Assembly: GCA_965220505.1 (NCBI GenBank)
Contig: CBDCQE010000001.1
Location: forward strand, 2,354,881-2,418,880
Origin: Bin87 sp965220505
GTDB taxonomy: Bacteria > Chloroflexota > Dehalococcoidia > Lucifugimonadales > UBA3495
Direction of reading: 5' to 3'
Length of the DNA stretch: 64,000 bases
The notes beneath the pieces are model-generated. The model was not told where the DNA came from, did not search any database, and saw nothing but the letters and a program-made list of their open reading frames with translations. Shown here piece after piece: positions 33,980-42,200 of this stretch (the first letter of the stretch is position 1; each line of letters begins with the position of its first letter). A program made the translations under genes and the position numbers.

Positions 33980-35119
33980 ATGGTTTCCCACGACGCGCCC
34001 ACCGATTCCGGTTCGGAGACCCTGTCTGCGCACGAGCGCCAACAGCGGGCGTTGCAACGGCTGGACGATGGTCACGCCGCGCTGCAGGAAGCCCTGAAAG
34101 GCCTTAGCGAAACCGAGGCGTTCCTCGGTTCACGCTGGTCGGTCTGGGAGGTGATGCAGCACCTGCTCACCGAGAACTTCGTGGAGGCCCTGGAACAGAT
34201 AGCGTCGGGCGAGCGGGAGATGCTGCCCGCCTTCGACGCTCGCACTGATCGCATCGCCGCCGACGTGGCCAAGCTGGAGGCCAACTACCAACGGTTCCGC
34301 AGGTTGATATCGGGACTGGGCGAAGAGCAGCTGGACCTGCCCGCCACGCCGTACAACCCCGAAAACAACTATCCCGCCCTATCCCTGCTCGACCTGATCG
34401 AACGGGTGTCGGGACACGAGGGCAATCACGCCCGGCAGGTGGTCGAGACCCGCAAGTACGTAACCGCGTTCCGCTCGGCGGCGCGGGCCGTGACCGTCGC
34501 GGGACTGGGCACAGGCAGCCGCGAATCCGTGCCCACCGCGACCCGCGAACTGCTGTCCAACGCCGACTACGTGATCGGATCGCAAGCCGCCCTGGCGGTC
34601 GCCCGGCCGTGGATACGCTCGGTTGAGCTGGAACTGCGCCCGGACAACCGCGAAGAACTGGTCAACCGGCTGGTCCGCGATATCCGGGCCGGCCTGTGGT
34701 CCATGGTGGTGACGCTGGGAGACCCGCCGGAATCCGCGCCCAGCCTGGTCCGCCAATTGCAGGAGGCGGTGGGGGCGGTTTCCACGGTTGCTGCAGCCGG
34801 TTTTTATCGGCTCGTTCTGGAAGTGGTCGGCATATCGCCCCTGGACGCCGTGTGCACGTCCATAGAACGGATCGGCGGGGAAGCGGGCGCACCGGCCAGG
34901 TCCACGGTGGTACTGGGGTCGGAGCACGCCGGATCGTGGCGGGACGCTGCCGCCGTGATGACAGCCTTCGGCATCGATGCATCGTCGCCGGTACGGTACG
35001 TCGCAAACCTGTCGGCACAGCCTTCGGTCACCGCCACGACGCTTTGGGACATGATGCAAAGCGACATCGGCGATGCGGCCGCCGCGGTCGACTCAGCCCT
35101 GGTGCTGGACCGGACGTGA
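33980..35119 (+). CDS. DinB-like domain fused to a tetrapyrrole-methylase-like domain (379 aa)
   Basis: GAGG lies 8 nt before ATG 33980. Residues about 18-165 look like a DinB/YfiT four-helix bundle with a metal triad: H61, then H146 and H150 in the GHEGNH stretch. Residues about 170-365 resemble a corrin/porphyrin methylase (CbiE-like): VAGLGTGS at 173-180, ADYVIGSQAAL at 196-205, GDPPES near 247-252 and PVRYVANLSAQPSV at 337-350. The glycine loop has TGS where PGD is usual, so SAM use is uncertain. Divergent from the VLRF1 gene with under 100 bp between. I know of no described protein with this fusion. Confidence 0.7.
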   Translation: MVSHDAPTDSGSETLSAHERQQRALQRLDDGHAALQEALKGLSETEAFLGSRWSVWEVMQHLLTENFVEALEQIASGEREMLPAFDARTDRIAADVAKLEANYQRFRRLISGLGEEQLDLPATPYNPENNYPALSLLDLIERVSGHEGNHARQVVETRKYVTAFRSAARAVTVAGLGTGSRESVPTATRELLSNADYVIGSQAALAVARPWIRSVELELRPDNREELVNRLVRDIRAGLWSMVVTLGDPPESAPSLVRQLQEAVGAVSTVAAAGFYRLVLEVVGISPLDAVCTSIERIGGEAGAPARSTVVLGSEHAGSWRDAAAVMTAFGIDASSPVRYVANLSAQPSVTATTLWDMMQSDIGDAAAAVDSALVLDRT

Positions 35120-35146
35120 CCACCCCGGCAGTCAGGATGCGGCGGG

Positions 35147-35152
35147 TATAAT
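35147..35152 (+). promoter_or_regulatory. Possible -10 box before the GarR-type gene
   Basis: A perfect TATAAT lies 64 nt upstream of the ATG at 35217. No acceptable -35 hexamer is found at the usual spacing. It would give the dehydrogenase its own transcript separate from the DinB-fusion gene. Confidence 0.35.
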
Positions 35153-35216
35153 ACCAGGGCAACACCGGATATCAACCGGGTCCGCCGCACGGCGAACCCA
35201 GGACGGAGGAAGAGCA

Positions 35217-36113
35217 ATGGCAGAGCAGATTGGGTTCGTTGGGTTGGGGATCATGGGAAAGCCGATGGCGCGGAACCTGATGGCGGCGGGCTACGAGCTG
35301 ACCGTGTACGACATCGTCGGTGAGCCGGTCGAAGAGCTGGCAACGGAGGGAGCCACCGCCGCATCGTCCCCGGCAGGGGCGGCCAAGGGCAGCGCCCGGA
35401 CCATCACCATGCTGCCGGACTCGGCCGACTCCGAGCGGGCCATCCTCGGACCCGAGGGAGTGCTGGAAGGGGCCGAGCCGGGATCCGTGATCATCGACAT
35501 GAGCAGCATCGCCCCGTCCATGTCCCAAAAGATCGGGGCAGCCTGCGCCGACCGGGGCGTTGAGTTTCTGGACGCTCCGGTCAGCGGCGGCGAACCTGGC
35601 GCCATCGCGGGGACGTTGGCCATCATGGTCGGCGGCGACGAGGGCGTATTCAACGCCTGCGAGCCGCTGTTGCAGGTCATGGGCGGCAACGTAGTGCTCA
35701 CCGGCGACGTGGGCGCCGGCAACATCACCAAGCTGGCTAACCAGATCATCGTCGCCGCCAACATCGAAGCCCTCAGCGAGGCCATGGTGCTGTCCCAGAA
35801 GGCCGGCGTGGACCCAGAGCGGGTGTTCAACGCCATCCGGGGCGGCCTCGCCGGCAGCGCGGTCATGGAGGCCAAGGGCCCGATGATGCTGGACCGGAAC
35901 TTCCGCGCCGGCTTCCGCATCCGCCTGCACCAGAAGGACCTGCGCAACGTGCTCCAAACGGCCACCGAGCTCAACGTGCCGTTGCCGGTCACGGCGCTAG
36001 TGCAGCAGATGCTCGGTTCGCTGGTCAACGACGGTGAGCAGGACGCCGACCACTCGGCGATCCTTCACTTCATCGAGAAGATGGCCGACGTGGAGGTGAA
36101 GCGCGGCGGCTAA
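35217..36113 (+). CDS. garR: 2-hydroxy-3-oxopropionate reductase / 3-hydroxyisobutyrate dehydrogenase family (298 aa)
   Basis: NAD(P)-dependent beta-hydroxyacid dehydrogenase. The Rossmann loop IGFVGLGIMGKPMARN is at residues 5-20, the substrate-binding DAPVSGGEPGA at about 121-131, and the catalytic Lys in NITKLANQ near 171. GGAGGAAG precedes ATG 35217 by 5 nt. Likely reduces tartronate semialdehyde or a related short acid semialdehyde; the symbol is the closest family member rather than a proven substrate. Confidence 0.88.
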   Translation: MAEQIGFVGLGIMGKPMARNLMAAGYELTVYDIVGEPVEELATEGATAASSPAGAAKGSARTITMLPDSADSERAILGPEGVLEGAEPGSVIIDMSSIAPSMSQKIGAACADRGVEFLDAPVSGGEPGAIAGTLAIMVGGDEGVFNACEPLLQVMGGNVVLTGDVGAGNITKLANQIIVAANIEALSEAMVLSQKAGVDPERVFNAIRGGLAGSAVMEAKGPMMLDRNFRAGFRIRLHQKDLRNVLQTATELNVPLPVTALVQQMLGSLVNDGEQDADHSAILHFIEKMADVEVKRGG

Positions 36114-36116
36114 CGT

Positions 36117-36692
36117 ATGCTCAATCGCATCCGGCAGCGCAGCAGGGATTTCGCGTCCGATTGGGCCGCGCCAATTGTTCTGGGTCTCATCACTGCGGTT
36201 GCCGTATGGACGGTTTGGTACTTTACCAAAGCGCCTTGCACGACCACCGCAGTTGAGAACGGGTCATGCAACCCTGGCATTATCGCCAGTTTTATAGATG
36301 TTGAAATCCTGCTGAAATCCGGGGGCGCCGCGCTGGCCGTGGGCGCGCTCAAAGGAGGGTACGACAGGTATATCATGCGCAATATGCTGAACCAGGAGCG
36401 CGAAACTCTGAACCGAGAGCGCGAAGCCCTGAACCGGGAGCGCGAAGCGCGTCATTTGGCCGAGCAGCAGTTGGCGGATGAACGCAGGCGGGCTGATGAA
36501 GCCCAAGCTGTACTCACCGAAATGTTCAACGAGTTCCGTGAAGAAATCCGTCAGCAAGCGGAACGCCGGCAACGGGAAGAAGACGAACGCCGGGAAGAAC
36601 GGCGGTTATTCGTCGCAACCCAGCAGGCCCTGCTTGACACCATCACCCGTATGAATGAGCGAAGCAACGGACGCTCCGACAACGGCGGCTAG
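36117..36692 (+). CDS. Membrane protein with long coiled coil (191 aa)
   Basis: Starts 3 bp after the dehydrogenase stop. A membrane helix spans about residues 17-38, then an extracytoplasmic loop with two Cys (C43, C52), a second hydrophobic stretch about 60-80, and a long charged coiled coil (about 93-170) with tandem LNRERE repeats. Probably a scaffold or stator-like protein; no family recognised. Overlaps the convergent enoyl-CoA hydratase by 4 bp. Confidence 0.7.
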   Translation: MLNRIRQRSRDFASDWAAPIVLGLITAVAVWTVWYFTKAPCTTTAVENGSCNPGIIASFIDVEILLKSGGAALAVGALKGGYDRYIMRNMLNQERETLNREREALNREREARHLAEQQLADERRRADEAQAVLTEMFNEFREEIRQQAERRQREEDERREERRLFVATQQALLDTITRMNERSNGRSDNGG

Positions 36693-37507
36693 TCAGAGAA
36701 ACGGGCCCGGCTCCAGGCCAATGCAGCCCGCAAGCCCTGCTCAGCGCGGACGCGCGCGAACTCGGCGTGCTCGGGCGTGTCCGCCGTATCGAACTGGGTC
36801 ATCAGCTCCAGGTTGTGGTTGAGAGCCGACAGGAACCCGGCGGACTCCAGGGCGCGATTGACGGAGAGCTTGGTGGTCTTGATGCCGATGGCCGAGATGT
36901 TACGCATCTTGCGAGCGACCCTCTCGCACTCGTCCATAAGATCATCGTGGGGCACGACGCGGTTGACCATCCCCAGCCGGGCCGCCTCATGGGCGTCCAC
37001 GATGTCTCCGGTGAGCATCATCTCCTTGGCCATGGCCAGGTTCACCGAATACGGCGTGATCAGGAAGGGCGCGCCGTAGCCCAGCCGGATCTCGGGCTCG
37101 CCCAGCATGGCCTGATCCGACGCGATCTTGACGTCGCAGACCTGCACCAGTTCGCAGGCGCCGCCCAGGGCGTAGCCGTTCACCGCGGCAATGACGGGTT
37201 TGCTCAGGTTCCACACCATCAGGAAGGTCTCGATGTTGTACTTGAGGCGGGAGCGGCGACCGTCAACCGAAAGGGGTTCGCCGTCGGGTCCGCCAGCCTC
37301 GGATTCAATGTCGAAACCGGCGGAAAAGGCCCGCCCCGCGCCGGTCAGGATGACCACGCGGACGTCAGGGTTCGCCTCGATGCCCTCCAGCGCCTCGCGG
37401 AACTCGGCCATTAGGGTCTGGCTCAGGGCGTTGAGTTTGTCCGGGCGGTTGAGAGTCAGGTAGCCGATGCCGTCCTGCTCGTCATAAAGCAGGGTTTCAA
37501 AAGCCAT
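36689..37507 (-). CDS. Enoyl-CoA hydratase/isomerase family protein (272 aa)
   Basis: Crotonase fold. The oxyanion-hole segments are GAGRAFSAGFDI (about 56-67) and NGYALGGACELV (about 111-122). Glu in MLGEPEIRLGYG may act as catalytic acid/base; the other usual Glu is EL in GACELV. Likely hydrates or isomerises a CoA thioester in beta-oxidation or a degradation path. Starts 74 bp after the cyclophilin stop on the same strand. Confidence 0.9.
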   Translation of the reverse strand: MAFETLLYDEQDGIGYLTLNRPDKLNALSQTLMAEFREALEGIEANPDVRVVILTGAGRAFSAGFDIESEAGGPDGEPLSVDGRRSRLKYNIETFLMVWNLSKPVIAAVNGYALGGACELVQVCDVKIASDQAMLGEPEIRLGYGAPFLITPYSVNLAMAKEMMLTGDIVDAHEAARLGMVNRVVPHDDLMDECERVARKMRNISAIGIKTTKLSVNRALESAGFLSALNHNLELMTQFDTADTPEHAEFARVRAEQGLRAALAWSRARFSD

Positions 37508-37581
37508 GATGCGCTCCTCGCTGGCGCTGAATCCTGGGCCCGCGCCGACTGTTCATTATTGGCGCAACCACCAACGGCCGG

Positions 37582-38346
37582 CTACGGGCCAACGATCTCC
37601 ACCGTCTGAATGGTCACTGGGTTCACCGGGGCCGAACCCTCACCGCCTGCCTTGGTGGGAGCGGTCGCGATGGTATCGATGGTCTCCAGTCCGGCCACCG
37701 CCTGCCCGAAGATGGTGTAGTTCGGCGGCAACTGATAGTCGGCGTGCATCAGGAAAAACTGGCTGCCGTTGGTGTTCGGGCCCGCGTTGGCCATCGCCAT
37801 GACGCCCCGTGAATAGGGACGATTGACCGGCTCGTCGGCAAATCGGTAGCCGGGGCCGCCGCCACCCGTGCCGGTCGGGTCGCCGCCCTGGATCATGAAC
37901 CCGGGTATGGTGCGGTGGAAGATGACGTTGTCGTAGAAACCCTCGCGCGCCAGGAACACGAAATTGTTGACGGTGTTCGGCGCGTCGGAGGACAGCAACT
38001 CGACGGTGATGGGCCCGGCCGTGGTGTTCAGCACCGCGGTGTAGGAAGCTCCCGGGTCGATGGTCATGGCGGGCGGAGAGGCCCATTGCTTGATGGACCG
38101 CCCGCCGGAAACCACCACCGCCGGAGTGGGGGCGGCCGATGCGCCGGAACCGGAACTCACGATGGCTGTTGCCGGCGGGATCTCGGTTGCCGGGGCGGAT
38201 CCGGAACCGGCCGCCGCAGCCGTGGGAGACGGCGCCGCTTCGGGCTGGCCCAGGGGTGGCGGAGTAATCAGGTTGCAGGCGGCGAAAGCCAGGAGCGCGA
38301 TGCCGCCGAGCAGTATTGCCGAAAGGATTTCGCTTGGAGTTATCAT
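37582..38346 (-). CDS. Lipoprotein peptidyl-prolyl cis-trans isomerase, cyclophilin type (254 aa)
   Basis: The N-terminal hydrophobic segment ends in a lipobox LAFAAC with Cys24 as lipidation site, followed by a Pro/Ala/Ser-rich linker of about 60 residues. The cyclophilin domain (about 95-250) has VIFHRTIPGFMIQGGDPTGTG, ANAGPNTNGSQFFLM and YTIFGQAVAGLETID, all conserved. A folding helper anchored on the outer face of the membrane. Follows rraA by 9 bp and probably belongs to its operon. Confidence 0.92.
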   Translation of the reverse strand: MITPSEILSAILLGGIALLAFAACNLITPPPLGQPEAAPSPTAAAAGSGSAPATEIPPATAIVSSGSGASAAPTPAVVVSGGRSIKQWASPPAMTIDPGASYTAVLNTTAGPITVELLSSDAPNTVNNFVFLAREGFYDNVIFHRTIPGFMIQGGDPTGTGGGGPGYRFADEPVNRPYSRGVMAMANAGPNTNGSQFFLMHADYQLPPNYTIFGQAVAGLETIDTIATAPTKAGGEGSAPVNPVTIQTVEIVGP

Positions 38347-38355
38347 GGCACCAGG

Positions 38356-39042
38356 TCAGTAGGGTCGTGTGATCTTGGCCACCTCTTTCAGGGCGTCCAG
38401 CGAGAAATCGGGCGACTGGCAGAGACCGATGGTCTTCTGCTCGTAGTCGGCGATGGTGCTGACCATATCCGGGATGCGGTCGGCGAGCTCAAAGGGGATG
38501 TTGGTGACGCCGTGCTTGTCGCCGTGGAGCAGATCACCGGTTTGCACCGTCAAGCCGCCCACTTCGATGGGAATGCCCATGTCCACCATGTGGACGTACG
38601 CGTGGGACACGGAAACTTCCTTCGCGAAAAACTGGAACCCCAGGGCGCGGACTTCGTCCAGATCCCGGACCGTGCCATCGGTGGCCACGGCCACGGCGCC
38701 CAGGGCCTTGTGGATGTTGGACTGCACCTCTCCCCAGTACGCGCCGATGGGCGGATTATCAATGTCGTGCAGCACAATGAACCGGGGCTCGGGCACCGAG
38801 ACGATCAGGTCCCACCAGTCCTCGCGGGCCACGCTGCGACCCTCCGGCCGGTTGGCGGAAATGACCCCGGTGACCGCGTAGCCCACCAGGGGCGGAAACT
38901 CTTGGAATACGGTCTTGATCTCCGGCATCATGAACCCAGCGTTCTTGGGCCGGAAGTTGAAGCCCTCGATGGCGTTGCAGATGCTGGGCGAGTCGATTTT
39001 GGACAGGGCCTGCAGGGTGGCATCGCTTACGGTTTGATACAA
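38356..39042 (-). CDS. RraA-family protein (228 aa)
   Basis: TTG 39042 is chosen because GGAGG lies 7 nt upstream; the open extension to 39159 lacks a signal. The core includes AVATDGTVRDLDEVRALGFQFFAK and VQTGDLLHGDKHGVTNIPFE, matching the RraA/HMG-aldolase-like fold in which Arg and Asp bind a metal and an oxaloacetate-like substrate. Some relatives are aldolases or decarboxylases, others regulate RNase E. Since this window encodes RNase Y, an enzyme role is more likely. Upstream of the lipoprotein cyclophilin. Confidence 0.87.
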   Translation of the reverse strand: MYQTVSDATLQALSKIDSPSICNAIEGFNFRPKNAGFMMPEIKTVFQEFPPLVGYAVTGVISANRPEGRSVAREDWWDLIVSVPEPRFIVLHDIDNPPIGAYWGEVQSNIHKALGAVAVATDGTVRDLDEVRALGFQFFAKEVSVSHAYVHMVDMGIPIEVGGLTVQTGDLLHGDKHGVTNIPFELADRIPDMVSTIADYEQKTIGLCQSPDFSLDALKEVAKITRPY

Positions 39043-39160
39043 AGCGGAACCTCCGGAGATAACTGACACTATACGCGCCGGCCCTCCGCCGGCGCGGCCA
39101 CAGCATACCACAAATGCCGGCCCTCGCGATGGCATCCGCCATCTCACGCCAACCCCCAAT

Positions 39161-39187
39161 GGAAACGCGGACTGTAACGTCCGCGCT
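39161..39187 (-). terminator. Terminator after the LRR surface protein gene
   Basis: On the minus strand CGCGGAC, a 6-nt loop and GTCCGCG are followed by TTTCC. It lies about 36 bp past the stop at 39223. The stem is strong but the U-tract short. Confidence 0.5.
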
Positions 39188-39222
39188 TCCGTGGTTGGTT
39201 GGCTCCGCGGCTCCGGCCGCGC

Positions 39223-42200
39223 CTATGGCGAGGCGCAGTCCGCCAGCCCGTCGATCCCCGGCTTGTCGGGCACGCCGGCCAGCCAGTCGTCGAACGCCTG
39301 GGTGTCCGGGAGACACAGGCCGGTGTTGGCGACGGCCAGCCGTTGCAGGTTCGCCAGGCCGGTGAACTCGTCGGGCAGCGCCCCACTCAGTCCCGTGTTG
39401 TCGTGCAGGGACACCTTGGTCAGCCCGCTCAGGTTGCCCAGGCTGGTGGGCAGCGACCCGCTCAGGCTGTTCCGCGCCAAGCCTATGATGCTCAAATTGG
39501 ACAGATTGCCCAACTGCGACGGTATCGACCCGCTGAGACTGTTGCGGTTCATCGCCAGACGGGTCAGGTTGGCCAGGTTGCCCAACTCCGACGGCAACGA
39601 CCCGCCGATGTTGTTCCGGTCCAGGGACAGGACTTGCAGGTGTTCCATCTTGCCCAACGCAGCGGGCAGCGACCCGCTCAGGCCGTTGTCGCGCAGCGAC
39701 AGGCCGGTCACCTGCCCCTGTCCGTTGGCAGTCACACCGTGCCACTGGTTCAGCGGCTTGTCGCTCCCCCAGTTGCCGATGTTGGTCCAGCTATGGCCGC
39801 CCGTGGCCTGGTAGAACGCCTCCAGCACCGCCCGGTCGCTGTCGTCGTCGGTCACGTTCACGGACACGGACGCCACGGTGATGCCGTCGTAGTTGCCGCC
39901 GCTGGCGCTGTGGCTGAGGGTGGCGGCGTCGTCCACCCGGTCCTCGTCTTGGCCGGCGCTAACGCTTACGGCCTGTGCCGTTTGCCAGTTGCCGGTGGTG
40001 AAGGTGAGGCTGGCCGGCTGCGCGGTTACGTCGCCGTTGTCACTGGACACCGCGATGACCACGTTCTCCGTAGGCTCCACGTCCAGGACCACAGTGTACG
40101 TCGCGGCCGGGTCGCCCTCCCGGATGAGTAGGTTGGCTGCGCTCAGCGTTACGCTGCCCGGTTCCTCCTGCTGGGCCGGTTGGGGCGTAGGTTCGTCGTC
40201 GTCGGTTATGGACACGTTCACGCCCGGCACCGTTACGCTGACATACGCGGAACCGGGGCCGGCCCCGATGCCGTGGAAGATGACCGCCGTGCCATCCGTC
40301 GTGTCGTCGTCCTGAGCCGCGCTGACGGTCACCGTCTGCGCCGTCTGCCAGTTGCCCGGCGTGAAGGTGAGCTCGTCCGGCTGTGCCGATATGCCGGGAC
40401 TGGCGAACACCGAGATGAGAACGTTGCCGACGGGCTGCGTGTCCAGGACCACCGTGTAGGTGGCAGACTCGCCCTCGTTCAAGCTCAGGGTGCTCTCGCT
40501 TACCGTAATCCCGGCCGTGTCGTCGTCGGTTACGCTGACGGACACGGAGGCAACGTCAATGCCGGCGTACCCATCGGCGCCGCTGACCGCGTGGGTGATG
40601 GTTACGGTGTCGTTGACCGCGTCGTCGTCCTGGCCGGCGCGGACGCTGACCGCCTGCGCCGTCTGCCAGTTGTCCCGTGTGAACGTGAGGCTCCCCGGCT
40701 GAATGGTGACGTCGCCGTTGCTGCTGCTCGGCGTGATGGTCACGTCGCCCGACGGCTGGCCGTCCAGCACCACCGTGTAGGTGGAACTGCCGCCCTCGTT
40801 GACCACCACCGGATCGGCGGCGGTTACCGTAACGCTGGCCCGTTGGTTGTTGGCTGTATCCAAGGGGCTGTTGGCGGCGGCGCAGCTGCTACCCACTCCT
40901 TTCAGGCAGGGATAGTCGCTGGCGCCGCCGAAGTCCCAGATGCTCGCATTCCAGCCGCCGTAGATGCCGCTGGCGCGGGTGGGGTTTTGCAGTTCGGTGG
41001 TGGTCTTGCCGGCGTCCGCCGGGAAGAGGTCGTCCTTTTTGTCCGTTCCGAACGTGGTAATCTGGCTCGCACCCTTGTCCTGGCCGGAGGTCTTGGTGTT
41101 CCAGTAGCTGTTAGACACCTCGCCACCGTACACCCAGCCCACCAGGCCGCCCACCAGGGGCCAGCCCTTTTCCGACGATACTGGGCCGATGGAGTAGCTG
41201 TTCTCGATCAGGCCGTCGTTCCAAACGGACCCGGCCAGGCCGGCGACGTGGCTCACGCCGGTCACCGTGCCGGTGGCGTAGGTGTTTTGCACGGCACCGC
41301 CGTTCTGACCGACCAGGCCGCCTAGCTGGGTGGACCAGACAGGGCCGGAGGCGTCGGTGGTATTGAAGCCGGTGACGTTGGCCTGGGAATAGCTGGCCCA
41401 GATCGTGGCATCCTGGCCCCGGTTCCAGCCGACGAGGCCGCCGACCATAGCGTTGCCGGCGACCTGGCCGGTAGAGCAGGAATCGTTGACGTCGCCCCGG
41501 TTGTAGCCCGCCAGCGCGCCCACCGCCTCCAGGCCGCGCACGTTGACGTTTTCCAGGCACACGTTCCGGATAATGGCATCGCCGCCGGTGGCCCCGAAGA
41601 GGCCGACCATGGTGCTGCTGCCGCGACTGATCCGCAGGCCGGAGATGGTGTTGTCTTTGCCGTCAAAGGTGGCGGTGAAGACGTTATTTTCGCCGGGGAA
41701 ATACGGGTTCTCGGAGTTACCGGGCACGTTGCCGCCGATGGGGGTCCAGTTCCCCGACAGGGTCATGTCGTCGAGCAAGTCGTAGCCCCGGCAGGTCGAT
41801 CCTGACGGGCAGGCAGTGGTGGCACCCTCGCCGGATGGGAAGGCGGCGAAGTAGGCGCTCTCGTTGCCGCCAGAGGGTTCGCCGTCGCCATCCAGGTCGT
41901 AGCGGATAGCGTTCAACTGGGCCTGGGTGTCGATGTCAATCAGGTCGTTGTTGTTTCGGTCGCGGCTGACGGTAATGTCCTCCACGTTACCCCAGTGAGC
42001 CGGCACGCCGTTCACCAGCGCCGCCACCTGGAAGGCGTAGTCCTGACCACCGGTTACGGTGCTGTCGACGTACGTCGTCCAGGTGGACGTTTGACCCTCC
42101 GCCGGGGCAATCTGTGTTCCGTCCCGGTAAAGGGCGTAGCTCACCGTTGGAGCGGGTCGCTGGGACCGCCATGGATTGGTCACGGCGTTCCACTCCAAGC

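Noticed and set aside
40180..41325. 381-residue plus-strand frame inside the LRR surface-protein gene
   Set aside because: Antisense to repetitive Calx-beta-like coding sequence; its apparent repeats mirror those of the real protein.
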